Shown: one piece after another, positions 54,109 to 63,480 of the stretch
How the letters are laid out: each line of letters starts with the position of its first letter
How positions within the stretch are numbered: the stretch's first letter is position 1
Source of the DNA: Symsagittifera roscoffensis
Taxonomy: Eukaryota; Xenacoelomorpha; Acoela; Convolutidae
Reading direction: 5' to 3'
DNA length: 64,000 bases
Assembly (NCBI RefSeq): GCF_963678635.1
Contig: NC_087066.1
Location: forward strand, 17,297,275 to 17,361,274
The notes under the pieces: model-generated
Databases searched by the model: none
Told to the model about the DNA's origin: nothing
The model's input: the letters and a program-made list of their open reading frames with translations, nothing else
Translations under genes and position numbers: made by a program

Positions 54109-57100
54109 TTACTTTTTAAATTCTACTTTCTTTAATATTTTAGATTGGGGGATGAACATTTTGTAGTTTTTACGTGGTTGATTTCGGAGTCTTGTTGTCT
54201 TTCTATGTTCTGATTTGTCTATTTCTTCTTGGGGTATTATTTGTTCTGTCATTTTTCTATTTTTTCTTTGTTTTGGAGATTCTTTATGGTTTTGTGTATT
54301 GTTTTTGGTGGCGGTTGGTTTTGTGTTTTGATTTTCGGTGGGGTTATCATTTTGTTCTGTGTTTTTCAGATGTGGTTCATTTTGAATGATTTTTAATCCT
54401 GTGAAAGAATATAATTGGGTTAATTCGCGGAGTGCGTATTCTTTTGGGTAATAAGGTAATAGGTTGTTTCGATGTTGAACGATTTCTTTTTTGTTTGAGT
54501 CGATAATTTTATATGTGACATCTGTGGGTTTTGCAATTATTTGGTAGGGTCCTTTTCGGAGGGGTTGTAATTTTTTAGAAATTCCTTTTTGAGTATTAAA
54601 ATTAGGTATTAAAACAAATGTTCCAATTTTTAAATCGGAAGCTGGTGTAAAACGTGAATTGATTTGTTCATTAATATTTTGTCTTTGTAATAACTTTTTT
54701 GTTATTTTTTGATAAATTTCATTGTGTTTTTTATCTCTATTTAAAATCCATTCGGTGTGTGTACCGGAGGCTAATTTAAGAATTTGTGGGTGATGAAAAT
54801 GATCTTCATCGTGTGTATGTAAAGGTAGGTTATAACAAATTGAGTCTTTATTTGGTTGACAATAACCTTGTGCGTTTTTATGTGAATTTGCTGTAAACAT
54901 TATTGGTTTGCGTGGCTTTTGGTTAAAAACCATTTCGTATGGTGACATTCCTAAAGTTGTCGTAATTTGTGAATTATATGCTAAGGGAAATAATTTTACA
55001 TCTGCTGACCATTCGGTATATTTTGTATCATTTCCGTTGATGATACATCTGAGATATTCTTGTAATGAACGGTTCATACCTTCGACTAAGCCGTTTGTCC
55101 AAGGTGCATGAGATGTACGTGGTTTGTGTTTAATGTTGTATAAATGACATAGTGTTATTATTTCATTATTTATGAATTCTGTACCATTGTCTGTAACTAA
55201 AATTTCTGGTAGTCCAAATTTTGCTATCCAGTGTTCATAGAGTGTTGTGTATGCGTAATAAGCGTTACAATGTGGTACTGGATTAAGTGCTACATAATGT
55301 GTAAATGCGTCAACAATTACCATAATGTAGGAGTTTCCTTCTGATGAGGGTGAAATCGGTCCTTTAGTATCAAATGAGATACGGTGATTAAAGTATAAAC
55401 TTTGTCCTTTAAAATCTTGTTTTTGTGCTACTTGTTTTTGATTTGGGTAAGGTTTATTTAGCTGACGTACTATACAATCATTGCATAGTACTTTTATCCA
55501 AATTGGTGCATTTGGGAAGTAAAAATTTTGTATAAAATTTGAATATGTTTTTTCTGATCCAGAGTGTCCTTTAATATTTTGTGTATGTGAAATATTAAAA
55601 GCTATAAGAATCATACTTATAGGGAGACAGGGAACTGTGGATTCGTTTAAATTGTATTCTAAAAGGTCTGTAGTTTCATTGATTGTTGTGTTGTTAAATT
55701 TGCGAAAGTATCGGAGGAGTGTTTTGTTTCCTAGAATGGTTGAATCTGCTTTGATAGGTTTAGTTTTATATTTGTGCCATGATTTTAGTTGTCGAATTAT
55801 CGGGTCAAGGTTTTGATATTGTTTCAGTGTTGAAATTGTAATCGTATCTGTTGGGGGGAGAAAAATGTTTTCAACTTCGAATTTAGATAAGGGTATTGTA
55901 TCAAGTGGGTCGTGAAGGTCAAAAACTTGATTTATTGTGTATTTTGAATCATTTGTTTGTGGTCCTGATAAATTTATTTTATCAGTTAAATCTTCTTTTT
56001 CAATTAGTGGAAAATGGTCTTTTTTAGGTAGGTGTTGTTTTGTTCGTTTTTGTTGGGTGTTATTTTTTATCCATTGAGAATATGGAATTGGTTTAAAAGT
56101 TGATGTTCCAAGTAGGTCAACTTCATAATGGTTATTTTGACAATCTAAATAAAGTGGGAAATGTTGTAAATTATTTATTTGTGATTGTTCAATATCAGTT
56201 TTAACTGCATATTTGCATTCTAATCGAGGTGATGTTTCGTTTTCTGCAAGGTAGAATTTTATGTTTTTGGGTATTTCAACTGTTGTTTTTCGTGTAAGTA
56301 ATTCAGGTGGTGTATTCCGACTTAAGGTGTCTGGTAATGCAAGATTTTTTCCTGCAGTCCAAACTATATGTAAGTTTGGAAACTTCATTAGAATTAGTTG
56401 AAATCTGTAAACTCGGTGGTTTGGGTTAGATTTCTGTGTAAAAAGAAAGATGATTGGTTTGTGGTCTGTGAATAAAACTGTGGGATGTTTTGATCCAAGT
56501 ATCAGAAATTCATATTCTGTAAGTGTATATATTATGGCTGTACATTCTCTCATTAGAGTTGAGAGTCGTAGCTCTGCTTGAGTGAATAATCGAGAATTTG
56601 CTGATATTAGGTTCATTTTATTTGTACCATTATGTGATTGTAATAATGCTGCGCCGATGCCAAAGTTCGAAGCATCGCACATTGCATAAAATGGTTGATC
56701 AGGGTCTGGAATTGTGTTTGAAATTTGTTCAGTTAAAAGTTTCTTTATTTCTTCGAATCGTGTTTGATGTTCTGTATTCCATTCAAAATTATTTTGTTGT
56801 CTAAGGATGTTGTAAAATGGTCGTAGATATAATTGCATTTTATAAACATATTTACTTAAAAAGTTTAACATTCCAAGGAACTCTTGGATTTTCTTTTTAT
56901 TTGTTGGTGGTTGAAGTTTTTGAATAGCGTCAATGCGTGATTTCAGTGGAGTGATTGTTTTTCTTTCTATGTTATGTCCTAAGAATTTAACTCTTGTCAA
57001 AAAGAAATGTGATTTATCGGGGGCGGCCTTCAGATTTTCATTCTGAAGTATTTGGTGATATGTTTCTAAAACTTTGAACATTTCGTCTTTTGATTGTGAT

Positions 57101-57756
57101 TGCATAAAAACATCGTCTAAATAGGTGATTGCGTTTTTCTTGAGTATTAGTGGTCTAAAAATTTTGCTCATAAAGGCTGAAAATGCTGCTGGTCCTATGG
57201 ATATTCCATAGAATAAGCGGTTGAATTCATATTGTTGGTTTCCGATAACAAATTGTGTTAAACGTCGTGATTGTTCATCTAGTGGCATTTGATTGTATGC
57301 ACTATTCATGTCGGCGGTTGTGAAGTATTTGCCGTTTATTTTTGTTAAAATAACTTGTATTGGTTCAATGGGCCAATTACATTTTGATTCATCTATGAGT
57401 GAATTGAGGTATCTAGCATCGAGAACTATTTTTAATGATTCTCCTTTAGCTAGAATGATAACGGGGTTGATGAATGTGTTGCCTTTTGGTTGTTCTTCTT
57501 TATTAACTGGTGATATAATATTGTACTGTTCTAAAATATCGAGTAATCTGTTTACTTTATCATGTAAGTGAATTGGTACTTTACTTGCTCTTTGTTTTTT
57601 GAAAACTGCGTCTGGTTTTAATGGGAGATGTAGTGATGAACTGATTTTGCCAACATCGAATTTTGATGTTGCATAGACTGATGAATATTGAATTAGCTGT
57701 TTGGCTAACTTTTCGAATTCGTCTTGTGTTATTTGTGAATGTTGGAAATTAAACAT
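54109..57756 (-). CDS. pol: Element D RT-RNase H-integrase (pol)
   Basis: The first Met is at 57756, but the frame is open and coding from 58017. RT: P-V-I-I-L-A-K-G-E (98-106), V-L-D-A-R-Y with D113, T-A-D-M-N-S-A-Y (147-154) and catalytic Y-L-D-D at 212-215. RNase H: C-D-A-S with D361, R-E-C at about 403-405, F-T-D-H-K with D431, and L-P-D-T-L-S-R with D476. Integrase: His pair near 723 and 731 and C-x2-C at 758-761; core D796 (S-F-D-T-K-G-P), D856 (V-T-D-N-G-T-E-F) and E892. A K-G-P-Y-Q-I near the C-terminus is the GPY/F module. No chromodomain is visible. All catalytic residues are present and there is no internal stop in 1215 codons. This is a complete, possibly active polymerase and integrase. 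Confidence 0.93.
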   Translation of the reverse strand: MFNFQHSQITQDEFEKLAKQLIQYSSVYATSKFDVGKISSSLHLPLKPDAVFKKQRASKVPIHLHDKVNRLLDILEQYNIISPVNKEEQPKGNTFINPVIILAKGESLKIVLDARYLNSLIDESKCNWPIEPIQVILTKINGKYFTTADMNSAYNQMPLDEQSRRLTQFVIGNQQYEFNRLFYGISIGPAAFSAFMSKIFRPLILKKNAITYLDDVFMQSQSKDEMFKVLETYHQILQNENLKAAPDKSHFFLTRVKFLGHNIERKTITPLKSRIDAIQKLQPPTNKKKIQEFLGMLNFLSKYVYKMQLYLRPFYNILRQQNNFEWNTEHQTRFEEIKKLLTEQISNTIPDPDQPFYAMCDASNFGIGAALLQSHNGTNKMNLISANSRLFTQAELRLSTLMRECTAIIYTLTEYEFLILGSKHPTVLFTDHKPIIFLFTQKSNPNHRVYRFQLILMKFPNLHIVWTAGKNLALPDTLSRNTPPELLTRKTTVEIPKNIKFYLAENETSPRLECKYAVKTDIEQSQINNLQHFPLYLDCQNNHYEVDLLGTSTFKPIPYSQWIKNNTQQKRTKQHLPKKDHFPLIEKEDLTDKINLSGPQTNDSKYTINQVFDLHDPLDTIPLSKFEVENIFLPPTDTITISTLKQYQNLDPIIRQLKSWHKYKTKPIKADSTILGNKTLLRYFRKFNNTTINETTDLLEYNLNESTVPCLPISMILIAFNISHTQNIKGHSGSEKTYSNFIQNFYFPNAPIWIKVLCNDCIVRQLNKPYPNQKQVAQKQDFKGQSLYFNHRISFDTKGPISPSSEGNSYIMVIVDAFTHYVALNPVPHCNAYYAYTTLYEHWIAKFGLPEILVTDNGTEFINNEIITLCHLYNIKHKPRTSHAPWTNGLVEGMNRSLQEYLRCIINGNDTKYTEWSADVKLFPLAYNSQITTTLGMSPYEMVFNQKPRKPIMFTANSHKNAQGYCQPNKDSICYNLPLHTHDEDHFHHPQILKLASGTHTEWILNRDKKHNEIYQKITKKLLQRQNINEQINSRFTPASDLKIGTFVLIPNFNTQKGISKKLQPLRKGPYQIIAKPTDVTYKIIDSNKKEIVQHRNNLLPYYPKEYALRELTQLYSFTGLKIIQNEPHLKNTEQNDNPTENQNTKPTATKNNTQNHKESPKQRKNRKMTEQIIPQEEIDKSEHRKTTRLRNQPRKNYKMFIPQSKILKKVEFKK

Positions 57757-58017
57757 TGTTAAAAATTTCTGTTGGTCCTCTGTGTAGTTACTGATGTTGA
57801 ATGTAGGTTTGAAATATGGAGTTTTTGTGAAATAATCCGTATTTCTGTTTTCGTTACTTATTATATTATTTATAGATAATTCTTCATTAAGAATTGTAGA
57901 TTGGCAAATATCTAGTAATTGGAGTATATTATTTACGCGATAGGCTTTTTCGTGTATTGGTGATATTGTAGCGTTAGTTTCACAATATCCTAAAAGTCCT
58001 AAAGGTAATGTTACTTG

Positions 58018-60288
58018 TTAAGGTGTGTTGTTATAAACATGTAAGGAAATAATATCTGAATTCGAATTTTTCAAATATTTTATTGAAGAGATTGTAATTT
58101 TGAAAAATTTATGAATAGGTTTGAATTCAAAATCTGACATATAAAATTTTTGTTTGTTTTGTTCTTTATCATATTGATGAACTTGTTTTATTGAAAAATT
58201 ATAGATGTTTCCTGATAGTGGTTTCAGGTGTTTTCTTTGTTGATTAAATATCGGATAAAATTTTGAAAAGAATGGTGGTTGTTTATTTAATCTTTGAAAA
58301 AATGTTAATGATGTTTCTTTTGTTTTTGTATATTTATCTTTGATTAATATTTTACTATTTAGTATGTTAATTGTTGGTATATACTTTGAAATAAATGGTA
58401 TACCAATGATGTTATATTTAATATCAGTAATATGGAATATTTGTTTAAATGGCTTGTTTAGAAGTTTGCTTTGCTCCATTGTTCTGGTAGGGAGGAGAAA
58501 TAATTGGATTTTTCCGTAGTTTATCAATGTTGATCCTTGTGCTGTCGCTAACTTACTGGAGGTTTCAAGAGGTGTTAGCTTTGGGTGTAAAGTTTTTATT
58601 TCATTCCATGTGGGAATGTTTATTATGTTTGATTCTGCTCCTGAATCAATTAAAAAATCTATTTCAAGGTCTGGTGGTTGAAATTCTTTATTTCTTGGGC
58701 TTTCTAACAGAAATGGTATTGTCCAAATTTTTTCTTTGGGTTGTTCTTTTTGTATATTTTGATAAATGTGGTTTGTATTCAAGCATTTTGTTTTGGTATT
58801 TTTATTGGTTTGATCTGTAGTGTTAATCTCGTTTGTTTCTTGCGTCGTTGGTGTGGAATTTATGGGTGTAGTGTAATGATTTTGAAGAAATTCTGATTGA
58901 TTTTCATATATGTGTGATGGAAAGGGTTGTTCATATATGACAGATTCATAGTCATTTTCGACTTTTATCATATTGATAGCAAGAGTGTTTTCAGTATCAC
59001 TTTCTGAATCTGATGATGTACAGTTTATTTGATTAAGTTGTAACGTATCAGTTACTGTGTCATCAATACCTGGGGGGTCTGATGTTGTTTCTGGGTTAGC
59101 TTGTACTTGATTGATTTGTCTTTGATGTTTAGGTGTACTACTTCTATGACGATTATTAGAGTTATTGTAGTGATTATTATTCCGGTGTGGTGATTGGGAA
59201 TAATTTCTATAACGATTATTATAAGTTGGGTGTCGATTTTGTGAATTATTTCGCGATCTGTTTTGGTAATTATTGTTTTGTCTGTTATAGTTCGATCTAT
59301 TATATGAGTTATTCCTTGATCGATTGTTCGGGTAATTCTGATTTCGATTGTTTGAATAACTTCTATTTCTATTATAGGAGTAGTTTCTATTCCTATTGTA
59401 TGATGAATTTCGTGATTGGTTGTTTGGATAGTAGTTATTTCTTGATTGGGAATTAGATCTAGAAACAAATCGTTGTGTATTTGAATTTGATCTGGAGTAG
59501 TTATTTCGACTATTCGGTCTATTGTAGTGATTTTGTGATGAATTATACGTGTTTCTTCGTTCTGGTGATCTTCCTCTATAACTTGAGTTATATGGAGATT
59601 GATTTCTTGTATAGCTTGTATTGTTCGGGAGTGGTTTTCCTGAACTGTTGTTGCTGTATACATTTTTGTTTGGTAGATTTTGATCTTTTTTCATGTATTG
59701 ATAAAATGATTTATTTGGTTCTTTGTATTTTTGAGGTTTATTTTGACTATCTTGCTGTTTTTGTCTACATTCGGAAATACTATGTCCGTATCGTCGGCAA
59801 TAATTACACCATTTCTTGAAAGATGGTTTGCCTTTAAAGTTCGGGTTCTTTTCGTAAATATTGAGTATTTCAGTGATTTTTTCAACGAGATCTGTTTCTG
59901 ATTCTTGTATATTATTAATATTAGTGGGAGTCGTTTCAATTTTGTTAACGTATTGTAATTTCAAATTCTCCGTTTCTTCTAGTTTCATCGTGATTTCTGC
60001 TTGTTCTAGTTTGTCTACTAGTTTTCTAAAATCTAAATCGGGTTCTCGAATTGAAGAAGGATGGGATGCTCTCTTTTTTATTGCTATTTTCCTTAATTGT
60101 GGTGTTAAGGTCATCATTAAGATTTCTGTCATCTTAGTGTTTTTATAGTCGTGTGTATTTAGTGAATATGCTTTTCGAACTAGTGTTTCGATTCTTACTG
60201 CTATTTGTTTGATGGTTTCGTTTGGTAATCTGCGAATTTCATTACATAAAACTCTTTGTTGTTGTTTGTTTCTTTCGGAGTCAAACAT
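58018..60288 (-). CDS. gag-pro: Element D nucleocapsid and protease part of Gag-Pol
   Basis: Numbered from the Met at 60288; the frame is open from 60351 and in phase with gag upstream and pol downstream. A capsid C-terminal helix region spans 1-110. One CCHC zinc knuckle has C161, C164, H169 and C174. A long Asn/Arg/Ser/Tyr-rich stretch follows (about 200-390), probably RNA-binding and disordered. A linker comes next, then the aspartic protease with D-S-G at 548-550 (L-I-D-S-G-A-E-S). The frame ends with a TAA at 58018-58020, but the same phase continues directly into pol. Confidence 0.9.
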   Translation of the reverse strand: MFDSERNKQQQRVLCNEIRRLPNETIKQIAVRIETLVRKAYSLNTHDYKNTKMTEILMMTLTPQLRKIAIKKRASHPSSIREPDLDFRKLVDKLEQAEITMKLEETENLKLQYVNKIETTPTNINNIQESETDLVEKITEILNIYEKNPNFKGKPSFKKWCNYCRRYGHSISECRQKQQDSQNKPQKYKEPNKSFYQYMKKDQNLPNKNVYSNNSSGKPLPNNTSYTRNQSPYNSSYRGRSPERRNTYNSSQNHYNRPNSRNNYSRSNSNTQRFVSRSNSQSRNNYYPNNQSRNSSYNRNRNYSYNRNRSYSNNRNQNYPNNRSRNNSYNRSNYNRQNNNYQNRSRNNSQNRHPTYNNRYRNYSQSPHRNNNHYNNSNNRHRSSTPKHQRQINQVQANPETTSDPPGIDDTVTDTLQLNQINCTSSDSESDTENTLAINMIKVENDYESVIYEQPFPSHIYENQSEFLQNHYTTPINSTPTTQETNEINTTDQTNKNTKTKCLNTNHIYQNIQKEQPKEKIWTIPFLLESPRNKEFQPPDLEIDFLIDSGAESNIINIPTWNEIKTLHPKLTPLETSSKLATAQGSTLINYGKIQLFLLPTRTMEQSKLLNKPFKQIFHITDIKYNIIGIPFISKYIPTINILNSKILIKDKYTKTKETSLTFFQRLNKQPPFFSKFYPIFNQQRKHLKPLSGNIYNFSIKQVHQYDKEQNKQKFYMSDFEFKPIHKFFKITISSIKYLKNSNSDIISLHVYNNTP

Positions 60289-60351
60289 TTTTGAAAATTC
60301 TTGTGTAAATCTTTTCCAGTTTGATTTTATTTCTTGAGGTAGTACTGAAAA

Positions 60352-62331
60352 CTATTTTTGGGCTGCGCCATCTAAGGTTGTTTGTATCAACGCTGTGCGT
60401 CGATGTATCCAGTTTTGATGTAGTGGCGTATTAATTGGTTCAGGTCCTATATTTAAAATCAAATTTGCTGTTACTGCATTTAAGTAATCTTCTACAGAGT
60501 ATTCAGGGTCTGTTCCTGTGAAAACTATTAAGGGTTTGTTTGATGTTATTGATGATCCACCCATTAGGTATGGATTCATTGTCATTTGTAATGATTCAGC
60601 TGCATTTGGCATTTGAGAAAAATTTGAAAGTTGGTTTCTTGTTATTTCATGTTGTTGAAGATAATACGGGAGTGGTATTTCATTTTGCATTTGTGATGGT
60701 TGATACGAGTGTGTAGTCATTGGATTTTGTTGTTGAATTGGTTGAAAAGATTGTGTATTAATTGGGTTTTGTTGTTGAATTGGTTGTTGATATTGTGCAT
60801 CTATTGATTGTGGAGAAAAATTTCTATGATTTGTACGTGTTTTCTGTATTCCTTGTCTACGATATTCTTGAGTATTTGGTGCAAATATATCTGGTTGTAA
60901 GAAATCTTCATCTGAGGATAAATAATCCATTTGATAAGATGTTTGTTTTTTATTTTTATTTTGTTGAAAAAATGGGTAATTTCCACTGCGATCCTGTGGA
61001 GGATTTGGTTGAAAATTTGTGGAATTATATTGGGCCGTTGGGTTATCCCAGTTTCGAGGTTTTGTATATTGATTAAAATTCCTTTGTGGTTGATAATTTG
61101 TTTTTGATGGATGTGTATAATTATAATTATGGTCTGCAAAGTTGTCTCTAGTGAATGTTTTGCGTGTTTTTGATGGTATTGTCATGGGTTTGTATGTTTG
61201 GTAATCCATATGTGAATATTTAGGGGCAACCGAAGGTTTAACGGTTGATTGTAAGGTTACCTGTGTTTGTGAAGGATTTGTATTTCTTGGTGTTGTTAAA
61301 TTTGGGCGTATTGGTGAAATACTTTGTTGTGTAGTTGTTGTGTGTACAATTTCTTCATTTATGAAGTGTGATGGTGTCTGGATATCTTGTTGAGTAAGAT
61401 TCCTAGTTCCATTGAGGTTTTCATTGTGTATGACTGTAGAGTTTAAACTATTATTTTGTGTATCGGGTAAAAATGTATTATGGTTTAATGGTGTTGCATC
61501 AATTGTTAATGGTATTACTCTTACATAATCTCTTATGTAAGATATTGTACTTATTGCTTGACTTGAGATTGATTGTGGGAAGCTTATAAATGCTGGATGA
61601 GACCATTCGGGGTCCCAAACATAATCTGATTGTTCTGTGATAGCGGTATCATCGTTCGAATTTTGGGGTCTAAAATTTTTTCTTGCTTGTGCAATTAAAT
61701 CAATATTGTGTGTGAAATAATCTATTATGAACCATGCTAAAATTTTTTGTAAATCGTGTTTGGTATGTTGTGAAACGTCGTCTTTCGTGAAATTTTCTTT
61801 AATAATGTTTAAATAACTAGAGAGTAGTGTGATTTCATGTCGTACTCTTAAATGTTTAGATGTTTCTGTCGGTGAGACATTTGTTAATGGGAGTTCATTT
61901 TCTAATATCGAAATATAACTATATATTAGTGCGAAAACTTCATTGGTGAAAATGGAGTTTGCTCTTTGTGAGTTATGGTATTGGATGCTTTTTATATATT
62001 CTGAAAAAACTTTTGAAAATTCTAAATCAAGGTCGTCTGTTTGAATAGTATATGTTCTATTATTATGGTTTGGGGAAGTGAATTCTATAGAGTAGATTCC
62101 ATACTGTTGTGTTATGTTGCATATATCTTTTAGATAGTGATCTATGATTTGTCTTTTGATTTTTACATCGGGGAACTCTGTTTTACATGGACTGATTCCG
62201 GGTTCAAATAAATTTACGAGTAAATTTTGACAAAATATGTGTTGTCCTCTATCAGTATCTGCATCTACTATAAAAGGAAAGATTTCATCATCATCTGGAG
62301 TTTCGTCACCTGGGGTGTGCGTTGAACTCAT
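60352..62331 (-). CDS. gag: Element D Gag N-terminal part, ends at an in-frame TAG
   Basis: A 659-codon frame from ATG 62331. The first 250 residues look folded and acidic. The middle (about 290-560) is Gln/Asn/Pro/Thr-rich. The last 70 match the start of the retrotransposon capsid domain (F-T-G-T-D-P then L-D-G-A-A-Q-K). A TAG at 60352-60354 stops the frame at a place where this capsid family normally has a conserved Trp, and the same phase continues for another 21 codons to the next Met and then through the nucleocapsid. So the stop is either a disabling mutation or a suppressible codon; the first is more likely inside a folded domain. Confidence 0.88.
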   Translation of the reverse strand: MSSTHTPGDETPDDDEIFPFIVDADTDRGQHIFCQNLLVNLFEPGISPCKTEFPDVKIKRQIIDHYLKDICNITQQYGIYSIEFTSPNHNNRTYTIQTDDLDLEFSKVFSEYIKSIQYHNSQRANSIFTNEVFALIYSYISILENELPLTNVSPTETSKHLRVRHEITLLSSYLNIIKENFTKDDVSQHTKHDLQKILAWFIIDYFTHNIDLIAQARKNFRPQNSNDDTAITEQSDYVWDPEWSHPAFISFPQSISSQAISTISYIRDYVRVIPLTIDATPLNHNTFLPDTQNNSLNSTVIHNENLNGTRNLTQQDIQTPSHFINEEIVHTTTTQQSISPIRPNLTTPRNTNPSQTQVTLQSTVKPSVAPKYSHMDYQTYKPMTIPSKTRKTFTRDNFADHNYNYTHPSKTNYQPQRNFNQYTKPRNWDNPTAQYNSTNFQPNPPQDRSGNYPFFQQNKNKKQTSYQMDYLSSDEDFLQPDIFAPNTQEYRRQGIQKTRTNHRNFSPQSIDAQYQQPIQQQNPINTQSFQPIQQQNPMTTHSYQPSQMQNEIPLPYYLQQHEITRNQLSNFSQMPNAAESLQMTMNPYLMGGSSITSNKPLIVFTGTDPEYSVEDYLNAVTANLILNIGPEPINTPLHQNWIHRRTALIQTTLDGAAQK

Positions 62332-62773
62332 TTTTTCGTTCGATGACTGTTAATATATAATTATTAATGTGTCGAATTGGTTGATTCCAATTGTATAAAT
62401 GTACTGGTTTGTGTTTATACTGCTTTTTTATTCTTCTTTTTCCTCTTTGTGATGAATTTGAAGTTGTTTCTGAGTCAGAAAAATATAATTGATCGTGTTG
62501 TGGGCAATTTTTATCTATTGATTCTTTTAGTTTGTAAAGTTCGTCTAAACTGTTGGTTTCTGATTCTGAAAATGCGTTTCGATTTTTTGAAAATCTTTTT
62601 CGTGTTATTTGTCTTTGTTTAGTTATTATTTTTCTCTTTAGTGTTTGTCGTTTTGTTCGAATGTATCCAACTGTTTGTGTATGAGGTGTGATTACAAGGT
62701 CGTATTTTTTGTTATCTATTTCACAATTGTGTAAAATGATTGTTTGTTTATTTCCTAGGTTTTTAAATGACAT
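62306..62773 (-). CDS. Element D basic 155-aa ORF upstream of gag
   Basis: The frame precedes gag and overlaps its start by 26 bases in a different phase. The protein is highly basic, with a Lys/Arg-rich block at about residues 38-66 (R-T-K-R-Q-T-L-K-R-K then T-R-K-R-F-S-K) and a second at about 111-122, separated by an acidic Ser-rich segment. It could bind nucleic acid or carry nuclear-localisation signals. Its position resembles an additional 5' gene, rare in Ty3/gypsy elements. I do not recognise it. Confidence 0.6.
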   Translation of the reverse strand: MSFKNLGNKQTIILHNCEIDNKKYDLVITPHTQTVGYIRTKRQTLKRKIITKQRQITRKRFSKNRNAFSESETNSLDELYKLKESIDKNCPQHDQLYFSDSETTSNSSQRGKRRIKKQYKHKPVHLYNWNQPIRHINNYILTVIERKNEFNAHPR

Positions 62774-63480
62774 AAGGTTTAGAATGACGGATGCAAAAGG
62801 TTGTTAAATGATTTCTATTGACTTAAACTGTTAGTTCTTACGATTTTTTGGTTAGCTTAACCTGGGTCTAATTGTTCAGGGTTGGAGAGAAAAGTATATC
62901 GATTCCGAAGAATGATTTTTACTTTCTCGTGACTAGTATAAGCTAAGGTGTTAACTTACTTAATCTTACTTAGGGGTAGTGATTGTGTTCAAGGGTTGGA
63001 GAATAGTAAATCGATCCACAAGGTTCAGGTATAATTAGAACGCGAGTAGTTCGTTAGATACTATTTTAAACTTACTAAGTCTAAGATTTATCCTGGGTCT
63101 GGTAAGAGGAGGGGTCAAGTGAAGGATGAATAACCGAAGTTCTTCACTGTTTATCTTAATTTGAATGATTAGTTTTGTTTAAAAATTTCTATTAGTCTTG
63201 GGTTTTTAGAAAGGGTTGGGTAGTGAATCGACGTTTGAGGTCGTTAGACACTAATTAAGTGGGTGGGGGAGAACAAAGTTGTTCTGTTTGATCCAAGGAT
63301 AAGCCTTGATGATCAAATTTAAAATTTAATTAAGTAGAAAATGATTTAAGATCCAAGGATAAGCCTTGATGATCTGATTTTAAATTAAGTGACTTTAAAT
63401 TTTAATAAAGTTTTAAATTTGTGTAAAGGAAAGATTTAGTGTTTTAATGATATTAGTGGGTTTATGATTGCTGTTATGTT
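62774..63480 (-). other. Element D leader with internal repeats
   Basis: A G/T-rich (plus strand) stretch upstream of the first ORF. Related phrases TTCAGGGTTGGAGAGAAAAGTATATCGAT (62875), TTCAAGGGTTGGAGAATAGTAAATCGAT (62989) and AAAGGGTTGGGTAGTGAATCGA (63202) show degenerate repetition at 115- and 215-base intervals. GATCCAAGGATAAGCCTTGATGATC occurs exactly twice (63292 and 63351). On the minus strand, GTAAGT and GTAAGA sites near 62950-62975 and GTAAGT near 63070 are candidate splice donors. A leader of this length suggests regulatory or packaging signals. Confidence 0.5.

Noticed and set aside
59052-59663. A 203-codon Ile/Thr-rich frame inside the nucleocapsid region
   Set aside because: It overlaps the Asn/Arg/Ser-rich repeat stretch of the gag-protease frame and is a by-product of its repetitive codons; it has no start context or neighbours of its own.
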